From the NCBI GenBank assembly GCA_937873805.1, contig CALMWO010000311.1:1-5998 (forward strand): DNA of 5,998 nucleotides, given 5' to 3'. The position numbers and the translations under genes were made by a program. This document shows positions 1-5,967 of this stretch, piece after piece. Each line of letters opens with the position of its first letter. Within the stretch, counting starts at the first letter, position 1. This DNA is from an uncultured Hyphomonadaceae bacterium. GTDB lineage: Bacteria; Pseudomonadota; Alphaproteobacteria; Caulobacterales; Hyphomonadaceae. The notes beneath the pieces were generated by a model that did no database searches, was not told the origin of the DNA, and saw only the letters and a list, made by a program, of their open reading frames with translations.

Positions 1-1
1 G

Positions 2-436
2 GATGGGTCGCTCAAAGGCTATGTCGGCGGCTATCGACCCTGGAAGCCGATCTATCAGGGCTGGGTCGATGCGCGTGGCCCTGTCATCGAGGCGCTGACC
101 TGGGTTCAATTACCGAGCGTCTACTACGCTCTCAAGCGAACCGCCGACTACAGCCCCACCGGCGCGGGCGGCGAGAAAACCCACATCTCATTCGCAGAGC
201 GCATCGAAGCCGTCCCAGCCTTCGTGATGACGCCGGACGCGAGCAAGCCTGCGACGACAGTGAAATCCTACAAGTCGTTGGTGAAGCCAGAGGCGGCAGC
301 CCCCGCGACGCGGTTCGGCGTGATCGATGGCCTTGTACCGGATCCGAAAGTTCCGTTTGGCGAGGCGCTGCGTGTCTACCCCGTTCCAGAAACGGTCGCT
401 TCTGCGACGCCCGCCCGCGCCGGCGGCGGCAACTAG
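2..436 (+). CDS. C-terminal part of an unrecognised protein (5' end outside window)
   Basis: An open frame runs from the first bases of the window to a TAG at 434-436, giving the last 144 residues of a longer protein. It opens with an aromatic/glycine-rich stretch (GYVGGYRPWKPIYQGW, residues 6-21 of the visible part). Next comes a segment with PSVYYALKRTADYSP and then KTHISFAERIEAVPAFVM. The tail is rich in Ala, Pro and Val and ends in GGGN, which suggests a flexible C-terminus. I see no catalytic motif, membrane segment or family I recognise. An internal ATG at 224 could start a 70-residue ORF, but the frame stays open with good coding character to the window edge, so a truncated larger gene is more likely. 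The next gene begins 21 bases downstream with its own Shine-Dalgarno, so the two are probably co-transcribed. By association with two exported proteins this one may also be exported, but its N-terminus is not visible. Confidence 0.75.
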   Translation, partial: DGSLKGYVGGYRPWKPIYQGWVDARGPVIEALTWVQLPSVYYALKRTADYSPTGAGGEKTHISFAERIEAVPAFVMTPDASKPATTVKSYKSLVKPEAAAPATRFGVIDGLVPDPKVPFGEALRVYPVPETVASATPARAGGGN

Positions 437-457
437 ACCTTCACCGGAGTAGAGATC

Positions 458-931
458 ATGGCACTTCGTTCCTTTCTGCTTGGCGCCGCCCTTATCGCCC
501 TGCCCTGGGCGACAGCAATAGCGCAAACGCCCATCGCGCCTTTGGCTGAAGATACGAAGCCGCTCCGCGTCTCTGGCCTCGGGCTCAACGTATCGAACCT
601 CGAAAGGTCGATGAAATTCTACACGGACGTGCTCGGCCTGAAGGTCGACTCAAAGGTTCCGGGCAAGGACGGGAAAGTTGTCGAGTATCTGCTCGGCATG
701 ACCGGCGATGTCCGCGCCGACACGCTCATCGTTCTGCGCCAGGGAGAGATCGTTCCGGGCGCCACGAAGTTCGGGCGGATTGTTGTGGTGGTTCCAAGCG
801 GCCGCAAGATGGCTGAGCGTCTGGCGTCAGCCGGCTATCCGCCAGCAAAGATCGTCGACGGCACGAACATCGTGCAGGACCCGGATGGCTATACCATCGA
901 GCTGTATCAGAGGCCTGCGCCGAAGCCCTAG
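458..931 (+). CDS. Exported VOC-fold (glyoxalase/bleomycin-resistance/dioxygenase superfamily) protein
   Basis: This 157-residue protein starts at an ATG preceded by GGAG (446-449) at 8-base spacing. Residues 1-22 form a Sec signal peptide: Arg4, a hydrophobic core, and AIA before Gln23. The mature part is one VOC module pair. The first half has LGLNVSNLERSMKFYTDVLGL (about 41-61), matching the strand-helix start of VOC proteins. The second half has VVVVPSGRKMAERLASAGYP (109-128) and DPDGYTIELYQ (141-151), the usual closing strand. Most metalloenzymes of this fold use His/Glu/His/Glu. Here Gly40 and Arg107 stand where the histidines are expected, hydrophobic residues fill the first Glu position (about 89-93), and only Glu148 remains. 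It is therefore probably a ligand-binding or otherwise non-canonical member; a substrate cannot be named. It sits between an unknown gene and an exported esterase, all on the + strand, so a shared periplasmic role is plausible but inferred. The fold assignment is firm; the function is open. Confidence 0.88.
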   Translation: MALRSFLLGAALIALPWATAIAQTPIAPLAEDTKPLRVSGLGLNVSNLERSMKFYTDVLGLKVDSKVPGKDGKVVEYLLGMTGDVRADTLIVLRQGEIVPGATKFGRIVVVVPSGRKMAERLASAGYPPAKIVDGTNIVQDPDGYTIELYQRPAPKP

Positions 932-965
932 CGCGCCCGGTGCGATGCCAGTCTGCAAGAGATAA

Positions 966-991
966 GGCGGGAACCTGCCCGCCAAAGCGGG
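966..991 (+). promoter_or_regulatory. Alternative stem-loops over the esterase Shine-Dalgarno
   Basis: In the 68-base gap before the esterase, GGCGGG (966-971) pairs perfectly with CCCGCC (978-983) around a 6-base loop. The same 3' arm can instead pair as CCCGC (978-982) with GCGGG (987-991) around the loop CAAA. The second hairpin would cover the first bases of the Shine-Dalgarno GGGAGAG (989-995), which lies 4 bases before the ATG at 1000. The two folds are mutually exclusive, the layout of a simple translational switch or an mRNA stability element. Short GC-rich complementarity is common in such genomes, so regulation is only a hypothesis. The pairing itself is read directly from the sequence. 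Confidence 0.35.
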
Positions 992-999
992 AGAGAAAC

Positions 1000-2412
1000 A
1001 TGAAACGATACTGCGCGGGGCTTCTCGTCGCCTCAATGCTTGCTGCGCCCGCAATGGCGCAACAGCCCGCCGTGAAAACCGTGAAGGCCACAGTCGACTC
1101 TGGTGTGCTCGTAGGTGAGGCCAAGGAAGGCGTGAATGTCTTCCGCGGCGTTCCATTCGCGAAGCCGCCCGTAGGCAGTCTCAGGTGGAAGGCGCCGCAA
1201 AAGCCGGACAAATGGCTTGGCGATCGCGCAGCGCTCGCTTTCGAACCTCCCTGCCCGCAACCCGTCAACGCTGACCAGAAGACAGCCAATGGCGGCGGAG
1301 TGGCCGGCGTGCAGTCCGAGGATTGCCTCTACCTCAACGTCTACGCCCCTCCGAACGCGAGCAAGGCGCCGATCGTGCTCTGGCTTTATGGTGGAGCATC
1401 CTATCTCGGCGCAGGCCATCTGGGCTCGTATGACGGCACAAGCAACGCCAAGGCTGGCGTCATCACCATTCCGATCAACTACCGGCTCGGCGCCCTCGGC
1501 ACGTTCTCGCACCCCGCTCTGAGCAAGGAAGGCGGCCCCACGGGCGGATACGCCCTGATGGATGCTGTCGCCGCGCTGGAGTGGGTGAAGCGCAATGCTG
1601 CGGCCTTTGGCGGCGATCCGGACAACATCACGCTCGCCGGACAATCCGCTGGCGCCGCAATGGTCGTGAACCTGCTTTCGGTTCCCTCGGCAAAAGGCCT
1701 TTACCAGAAAGCGGTGATCGAATCCGGCGCGCTCCTGCGTCCAGGCATCACGCAAGCAGCCTCGGAAGAAGACGGAAGCAAAGCCGCCACCGCCCTTGGT
1801 CTGGCCGGCAAGGACGCGACCGTCGCTCAACTGCGCTCAATTTCGGCGCAAACCATCGTCGCCAATCCGGTCACACGGGCGGGCTTTGGCGCTCCCAACG
1901 ACGGCAAGTTCAAGACTGCTGCGACAGTCGATGCGCTTAATGCGGGAACCGAGATCGACGTCCCGGTTCTGATCGGCTCCAACAACGGTGAAGGCGGCTT
2001 TGATGCTGCTCGCACAATCGCAAAGCTGTCGGGTGACAACGGCGCCGGGGCGTGGCTCTATAATTTTGCTTACGTGCCTGCTTTCCGTAAAACCTCCTGG
2101 AAGAGCGGCGCGATCCACTCAGCCGAGATCATGTTTGCGTTCGACTCAATTGATACATCCAGCTGGTCAGTCAGCCCTACCGGAGGCGTGGACGCCAATG
2201 ACCGCGCCGTCGCCAAGCTGGTCAACTCATGTTGGGTAGCTTTCTACAAGATGGCGACGAACGCCAAATCGTTCACCTGCGCCAACGGTTTCACCTGGCC
2301 TGCCTACACGGATGCCAGTGACGAGGCTGCGCAGTTCTTGGACAAGCCGAAGCTGGTCAAATCCAGGACCATCCCCAACGGACCCCCGCCGGCAACACCT
2401 GCAAGCAACTAG
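1000..2412 (+). CDS. Exported type-B carboxylesterase (alpha/beta hydrolase, COesterase family)
   Basis: I start this gene at ATG 1000, not the in-frame ATG at 940. Only 1000 has a Shine-Dalgarno (GGGAGAG, 989-995) and gives a proper signal peptide (residues 1-20, ending AMA before QQ). The product has 470 residues. Family marks in order are RGVPFAKPPVGSLRW (49-63), the signature EDCLYLNVYAP (107-117) with Cys109 able to bridge to Cys85, and FGGDPDNITLAGQSAG (203-218) with nucleophile Ser216. The likely acid is Glu331 in GSNNGEGG and the likely base is His373 in SGAIHSAE, so the triad looks complete. The enzyme should hydrolyse carboxylic esters in the periplasm or outside the cell; its substrate is unknown. 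Two things are odd. The oxyanion-hole motif, usually HGGG, reads YGGA (130-133). Only about 20 residues separate Glu331 from the strand AWLYNFAYV (351-359), where relatives usually have many more. It is the last gene before a terminator. Confidence 0.9.
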   Translation: MKRYCAGLLVASMLAAPAMAQQPAVKTVKATVDSGVLVGEAKEGVNVFRGVPFAKPPVGSLRWKAPQKPDKWLGDRAALAFEPPCPQPVNADQKTANGGGVAGVQSEDCLYLNVYAPPNASKAPIVLWLYGGASYLGAGHLGSYDGTSNAKAGVITIPINYRLGALGTFSHPALSKEGGPTGGYALMDAVAALEWVKRNAAAFGGDPDNITLAGQSAGAAMVVNLLSVPSAKGLYQKAVIESGALLRPGITQAASEEDGSKAATALGLAGKDATVAQLRSISAQTIVANPVTRAGFGAPNDGKFKTAATVDALNAGTEIDVPVLIGSNNGEGGFDAARTIAKLSGDNGAGAWLYNFAYVPAFRKTSWKSGAIHSAEIMFAFDSIDTSSWSVSPTGGVDANDRAVAKLVNSCWVAFYKMATNAKSFTCANGFTWPAYTDASDEAAQFLDKPKLVKSRTIPNGPPPATPASN

Positions 2413-2433
2413 GCGCGTTATCTGCGTGATTTT

Positions 2434-2461
2434 GCGGCGGCGCTCTCGGGCGCCGCCGTTT
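2434..2461 (+). terminator. Intrinsic terminator after the esterase gene
   Basis: CGGCGGCGC (2435-2443) pairs perfectly with GCGCCGCCG (2450-2458) around the loop TCTCGG, and G2434 can add a G-U pair with T2459. A short TTT run (2459-2461) follows. The stem begins 21 bases after the esterase stop codon. The strong GC stem fits rho-independent termination of the + strand unit, though the U-tract is short. Confidence 0.65.
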
Positions 2462-2726
2462 GCATATACGCTTGCCTTCTACCCGATCTTGGCGAGGCGA
2501 TCGGCGCGACTGTATCGAGTTGCGTTGAGCGCGCCATGCTGTCACGAGCGTGGTCACCGCTTCCAGCGCAGGTCCCGCCCGCCTACCCGCACGCTTCCCT
2601 CCCGTCTCACGGTCGAAAACGCGCGGATCTATTTTGATGAGGCCGGCTGGAATCGCCCTTGCGATCAGCCGGCTAAAAGGCAGGCGCAATCGCCTAAATC
2701 GTCCCGGTCGGAAACGGGAAGTCCCT
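2462..2726. other. Gene-free stretch between esterase terminator and tRNA-Lys
   Basis: Open frames cross this stretch on both strands, but none has a convincing ribosome site, a recognisable domain or typical coding composition. The + strand frame that runs through the tRNA gives the SRAGIEPATR-type peptide that is a familiar translation artefact of antisense tRNA sequence. From 2462 to 2641 I see nothing to annotate. From 2642 to 2719 there are three consecutive stem-loops, listed separately. Confidence 0.6.
2642..2719 (-). repeat. Three tandem stem-loops downstream of tRNA-Lys
   Basis: In the direction of tRNA transcription, the first is TCCCG/CGGGA (2715-2719 with 2702-2706, 8-base loop). 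The second is AGGCG/CGCCT (2691-2695 with 2682-2686, loop ATTG), followed 3 bases later by TTTT (2678-2675). The third is a larger hairpin with outer arms GCCGGCT (2642-2648) and AGCCGGC (2667-2673) and inner arms ATCGC (2652-2656) and GCGAT (2661-2665) around CCTT. The second, with its T run, is the best candidate for a tRNA transcript terminator, but its stem is only 5 base pairs. The third is not followed by a T run on either strand. Confidence 0.4.
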
Positions 2727-2802
<76 letters not shown>

Positions 2803-2817
2803 CCTCAAGAGCGGCGG

Positions 2818-2846
2818 AACCTAGTGTTCGATTCCGGTTGGGTCAA
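2818..2846 (-). promoter_or_regulatory. Promoter of tRNA-Lys (housekeeping sigma type)
   Basis: On the - strand, TTGACC (2846-2841) is followed after exactly 17 bases by TAGGTT (2823-2818). The mature tRNA 5' end at 2802 lies 16 bases beyond the -10 box, leaving a leader of about 9-10 bases for RNase P removal. The match to the -35 and -10 boxes, the spacing and the position together make this a good candidate. Confidence 0.65.
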
Positions 2847-3083
2847 CGTACGAATGGCCACATCAGGTGATTTTAGTGGGATGAACTCAGGGCGGCTGGA
2901 AACGGGCCTTTTACAAGGAGTTCCGCTGGGCGGGGACCGTGAAGATCGCTGGGAAACTGGGGATAATCCCCACCATTGCTTTGACGACGGGACACCGGGC
3001 CGTCGTGGCCGGGACCGAGGCCTCGGCCAGCGCCGCCGCCATGGCTGCCCCAACCGATCGCAGCCCCCAATGCGGGGCAAGGC
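2847..3083. other. Gene-free stretch between tRNA-Lys promoter and tgt, with several palindromes
   Basis: No supported gene is seen. A GTG-started frame on the + strand from 2939 runs into the antisense of tgt and has no well-spaced ribosome site. The stretch holds several perfect inverted repeats: TGGGG-ATAAT-CCCCA (2958-2972), ACGACGG/CCGTCGT (2984-2990 with 3000-3006), CCGAGGCCTCGG (3015-3026) and GCCCC/GGGGC (3063-3067 with 3074-3078). Read on the - strand, the first is followed by G then TTT and could be a weak terminator for tgt, 112 bases past its stop codon. The others have no T run. Confidence 0.5.
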
Positions 3084-4217
3084 TCAGCCCGGTTGATCAT
3101 CGACCTTCCCAACCCAGCGGCCGCGCATCTCCGAGCGCCACGCCTCGAAGCGGCCCTCGCTGATGGCATGGCGCATCGCCGCCATCATCGCCTGGAAGAA
3201 CGCGATATTGTGCCAGGAGAGCAGCATCGGTCCGAGATACTCGCCCGCCTTGAAAAGGTGATTGAGGTAGGCCTTCGAATAATCGCGACTGGCCGGGCAG
3301 CTCGACGCCGGATCAATCGGCTGATCGTCTTCCGCAAACTTCGCGTTCTTCAGATTGATCGGCCCATCCCAGGTCCATGCCTGACCATGCCGGCCAGAGC
3401 GGGTGGGCAGCACGCAGTCAAACATATCGATACCGCGTGCGACGGCTTCCACGATGTCGATCGGCTTGCCGACGCCCATAAGGTAGCGCGGCCTGTCCTT
3501 CGGCAACAGCGGCGCCGTGAGGCTGATCGTGTCGCACATCGCGGCGTGGCCCTCGCCCACCGCGAGGCCGCCGATCGCGTAGCCATCGAAGCCGGTCTCG
3601 ACCACGCGCTCAGCGCTTTCCTTGCGCAGATCGGGATAGGTAGAGCCCTGCACAATGCCGAAAAGGGATTGGCGGTCACGCTGTCCGAAATAGGCTTTCG
3701 AGCGATCGCCCCAGCGCGCGGACAGGCGCATGGCGTTGGCGGCGGGAGAATGCTCGCACGGGTTGGCGACGCATTCGTCGAGTTGCATCGCGATATCGGA
3801 GCCTAGGAGGTCAGACTGGATTTCGATGGATCGCTCTGGCGAGAGAAAGTGAGACGAGCCGTCGATGTGAGAGCGGAACTCAACGCCCTCCTCTTTCATC
3901 TTGCGCAGATCAGAGAGCGAGAAGACCTGAAACCCGCCGCTATCGGTGAGGATCGGGTGCGACCACCCCATAAAGCGATGCAATCCGCCCAGCCTGGATA
4001 CCCGCTCGGCGCTGGGGCGAAGCATCAGGTGATAGGTGTTGCCAAGAATGATGTCTGTGCCAGTTGAGCGGACGTCATCCAGATACATCGCCTTCACAGT
4101 TCCGGCTGTGCCGACGGGCATGAAGGCTGGCGTGGCAATGTCGCCGCGCGGCGTCGAGAGGCGGCCGGTGCGCGCATCGCCGTCAGTGGCGGAGATATGG
4201 AACGGGAACTCAGCCAT
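3084..4217 (-). CDS. tgt: tRNA-guanine transglycosylase (queuine/preQ1 tRNA-ribosyltransferase)
   Basis: Bacterial Tgt exchanges guanine-34 of tRNAs for Asp, Asn, His and Tyr with preQ1, the base-exchange step of queuosine synthesis. The start chosen (4217) gives MAEFPFHISATDG and 377 residues, the usual length. An in-frame ATG at 4238 would add seven residues (MPACCCP) and deeper overlap. Neither start has a clear Shine-Dalgarno, so translation is probably coupled to queA, which it overlaps by 8 bases. Active-site residues are present: Asp92 in TDSGGFQV, Asp147 in QLDECV, Gln190 in GIVQGS, Gly216-Gly217 in AIGGLAVGE, and the nucleophile Asp267 in MFDCVLPTR. The oddity is the zinc site. Where the family has CxCxxC before YSRAYL, this protein reads SSCPAS (305-310), keeping Cys307 and His336 but with Ser at 305 and 310. 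The fold assignment is secure; zinc binding is in question. Confidence 0.95.
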   Translation of the reverse strand: MAEFPFHISATDGDARTGRLSTPRGDIATPAFMPVGTAGTVKAMYLDDVRSTGTDIILGNTYHLMLRPSAERVSRLGGLHRFMGWSHPILTDSGGFQVFSLSDLRKMKEEGVEFRSHIDGSSHFLSPERSIEIQSDLLGSDIAMQLDECVANPCEHSPAANAMRLSARWGDRSKAYFGQRDRQSLFGIVQGSTYPDLRKESAERVVETGFDGYAIGGLAVGEGHAAMCDTISLTAPLLPKDRPRYLMGVGKPIDIVEAVARGIDMFDCVLPTRSGRHGQAWTWDGPINLKNAKFAEDDQPIDPASSCPASRDYSKAYLNHLFKAGEYLGPMLLSWHNIAFFQAMMAAMRHAISEGRFEAWRSEMRGRWVGKVDDQPG

Positions 4218-5262
4218 TGGGCAGCAACAAGCAGGCATCGCCGTAGGAGAAGAAGCGATAGCGCTCCTTCACGGCGTGGAGGTAGGCGCGTTTCATCACA
4301 TCAAGCCCCATCATGGCGCTTACCAGCATGAAGAGCGTGGATTTGGGAAGGTGGAAGTTGGTCATCAGGCCATCGGCTACACGGAACTGGTAGCCGGGCG
4401 TGATAAAGATCGAGGTATCAGCATTCATGGGCTGAAGCTGACCGGACGCGGCAGCGCTTTCAAGTGTGCGCAGCGCTGTCGTGCCGATCGGGATGCAGCG
4501 GCCGCCGCTGGCGCGGGCTGAGATAATAGCGGCGGCAGAGGCGACAGTCAGATCGGCGCGCTCTGCGTGCATGCGGTGTTCGGAAACGTTCTCCGATTTC
4601 ACAGGCAGGAACGTGCCAGCGTTTACGTGCAGCGTAACATCGGCGCGCTCAATTCCTGCTTTAGCGAGCGCACTCAACAAAGCAGGCGTAAAGTGCAGGC
4701 CTGCAGTGGGCGCTGCGACTGATCCGGTCTCGCGGGCGAACAGGGTCTGGTAGTCGCTTGCGTCCTGCGTATCGGCGGCGCGCTTTGAGGCGATGTAGGG
4801 TGGGATCGGCATCGCGCCAGCGGCATCGATCGCGGCGTCGAGATCTGCCCATTCGCGGTTGAAGCTGAGGCGGACTTCGGCTTCGGACTTGGAAGTGACG
4901 CGGGCTTCCAGGCCATTCGCGAAAGCGATGACATCGCCTTCCTTCAGGCGCTTGCCGGGCCGCGCGAACGCGGACCAGTCGGCGGGCGACAATCGGGAGT
5001 TGAGATTGACCTCGATTTCGACATCCGGGCCATCGGCACGCGCCGCGCGGCGCCCCAACAAGGCGGCGCGAAGGACGCGCGTGTCGTTCGCGACCAGGAT
5101 GTCGCCGGCTTTCAGCAATTGCGGGAGATCGCGGACGCTGCGGTCTTCGAGCCGCCCCTCGCTTCCGCGCACGACAAGCAGGCGCGCGGAATCGCGTGGA
5201 ATAGCGGGTCGCAGCGCGATCAGCTCCTCCGGCAGGTCGAAATCGAAGTCAGACAGCTTCAT
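4210..5262 (-). CDS. queA: S-adenosylmethionine:tRNA ribosyltransferase-isomerase
   Basis: QueA transfers and rearranges the ribosyl part of S-adenosylmethionine onto preQ1 in tRNA, giving epoxyqueuosine; it acts after Tgt. I start at ATG 5262, giving MKLSDFDFDLPEELIALRP, the standard QueA N-terminus, and 350 residues, the normal length. The open frame extends upstream to 5352, but those 30 residues look non-homologous and would cross the opposing gene's leader. Conserved blocks seen are LVANDTRVLRAALLGRR (56-72), YQTLFARETGSVAAPTAGLHF (171-191), TLHVNAGTFLPVK (210-222), IGTTALRTLESAA (259-271), YQFRVADGLMTNFHLPKSTL (291-310) and YRFFSYGDACLL (335-346). In the third block the family usually has HVGAGTF; here residue 214 is Asn. 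It is the first gene of the queA-tgt operon. No strong Shine-Dalgarno precedes 5262. Confidence 0.95.
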   Translation of the reverse strand: MKLSDFDFDLPEELIALRPAIPRDSARLLVVRGSEGRLEDRSVRDLPQLLKAGDILVANDTRVLRAALLGRRAARADGPDVEIEVNLNSRLSPADWSAFARPGKRLKEGDVIAFANGLEARVTSKSEAEVRLSFNREWADLDAAIDAAGAMPIPPYIASKRAADTQDASDYQTLFARETGSVAAPTAGLHFTPALLSALAKAGIERADVTLHVNAGTFLPVKSENVSEHRMHAERADLTVASAAAIISARASGGRCIPIGTTALRTLESAAASGQLQPMNADTSIFITPGYQFRVADGLMTNFHLPKSTLFMLVSAMMGLDVMKRAYLHAVKERYRFFSYGDACLLLPNG

Positions 5263-5352
5263 CCGGGCGCCCATAGCGGGGAACAGCTTCAGGCGCCAGT
5301 CCGCCCTTGCAACGCCGCGATTTGAGGTATGGTGAATGTGGGAGGACGACAC
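5263..5352. promoter_or_regulatory. Divergent intergenic region between queA and the lipoprotein gene
   Basis: These 90 bases must hold start signals for the queA-tgt operon (leftward) and the lipoprotein gene (rightward). On the + strand, TTGCAA (5307-5312) and TATGGT (5328-5333) could be -35 and -10 boxes, but with a short 15-base spacer and a start point very near the Shine-Dalgarno GGGAGG (5340-5345). I see no good - strand -10 box for queA, whose promoter may lie inside the opposing reading frame. No preQ1 riboswitch-like structure was recognised. Confidence 0.35.
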
Positions 5353-5850
5353 ATGATCCGCGTTGCTTTTGCCTTGGTGCTGGCGGCTTCGGCCTGCTCA
5401 CCGGCCCAGCCCCCTGCCCCTGTCAGCGAGCCGGCGCTGGCTGCCGCGCCCGTTCCCGCTCCGGCCGACCTGAAGGCGCTGGAGGCGGCGCATGACTGGC
5501 AGCACGAGCCCGGCGAGGCGCTGAATGCGGGCTGGAATGATGGGGTGAAGACCCTCCTCGGCAAGCTTTCCCGGCAGGACGCGATCGCGGCGATCGAGGG
5601 AGCCGGCTTCGCGTGCATCTATGGCGAGGCGCATCAGGATTACCCGGATCCGATGGCGGTGTGCTCGCGCAGCTTTGCGACGCGGGCCTGCCAGATGGAC
5701 TGGGAAATTTCGTCGACTGCGGACAAGGGCATGGTCCAGGACGTCGATGGCGCGTTCCGGCGTGATTGCGTCGGAACGGATGATGACTGGCCAGACAAGG
5801 TGAAGTCGGCGATCGACGATCAGCTGGCGCCGGCAACACCGCCGCAATAG
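5353..5850 (+). CDS. Small predicted lipoprotein of unknown function
   Basis: The start at 5353 is favoured over ATG 5329 because it alone has a strong Shine-Dalgarno (GGGAGG, 5340-5345, 7 bases upstream) and gives a clean lipoprotein signal: MIRVAFALVLAASAC, with Cys15 as the lipidated residue. The -3 residue of the lipobox is Ala, less typical than Leu. After Cys15 comes a Pro/Ala-rich linker (about 17-38), then a compact domain of about 120 residues. That domain has four cysteines (88, 104, 113, 139), enough for two disulfides in the periplasm. Recognisable stretches are SRQDAIAAIEGAGFACIYGEA (from residue 73), CSRSFATRACQMDWEI (104-119) and DVDGAFRRDCVG (130-141), but I cannot attach a named family. 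The protein is 165 residues. It is divergent from queA, which gives no clear hint of role. A short stem-loop CTCGC-TGGG-GCGAG (5866-5879) just past the stop lacks a good T run and is at best a weak terminator. Confidence 0.85.
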   Translation: MIRVAFALVLAASACSPAQPPAPVSEPALAAAPVPAPADLKALEAAHDWQHEPGEALNAGWNDGVKTLLGKLSRQDAIAAIEGAGFACIYGEAHQDYPDPMAVCSRSFATRACQMDWEISSTADKGMVQDVDGAFRRDCVGTDDDWPDKVKSAIDDQLAPATPPQ

Positions 5851-5939
5851 GCGCACCGGCGCGATCTCGCTGGGGCGAGTTGGGCTGAGATTGAGTCTGA
5901 GTCAGATCAGGCTATGTGGCGCAGTCTGTCGACACGCAT

Positions 5940-5957
5940 CCCCGGCGAGGGCCGGGG
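5940..5957. repeat. REP-like palindrome CCCCGGC-GAGG-GCCGGGG
   Basis: A perfect 7-base-pair stem (5940-5946 with 5951-5957) closes a GAGG loop and is flanked by AT before and TCCAGA after. I recall closely similar intergenic palindromes as dispersed repeats in several alphaproteobacterial genomes. Only one copy lies in this window, so its repeat status is not shown by the sequence itself. There is no T run on either side, so it is not a typical intrinsic terminator. Confidence 0.5.
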
Positions 5958-5967
5958 TCCAGACTTG

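Noticed and set aside
940..999. Upstream ATG of the esterase frame (20 extra residues)
   Set aside because: It has no ribosome site, the extension is not signal-like, and it would place the clear signal peptide internally.
2824..2840. GTGTTCGATTCCGG on the + strand resembling a tRNA T-loop, as a possible tRNA remnant or att-site half
   Set aside because: The flanks cannot form a T stem, no acceptor or anticodon arm is present, and the bases overlap the spacer of the tRNA-Lys promoter.
2939..3163. GTG-started + strand frame with a faintly signal-like N-terminus
   Set aside because: AAGGAG (2915-2920) is about 18 bases from the GTG, too far; the frame runs into antisense tgt and the peptide has no recognisable domain.
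3093..3806. A long + strand open frame (237 codons) opposite tgt
   Set aside because: It lies wholly antisense to tgt, whose protein matches a known enzyme along its length; the open frame is a by-product of GC-rich codon use.
5263..5352. Possible preQ1 riboswitch before queA
   Set aside because: No preQ1 aptamer-like hairpin with an A-rich tail could be seen, and the queA start lies in a GC-rich stretch without that layout.
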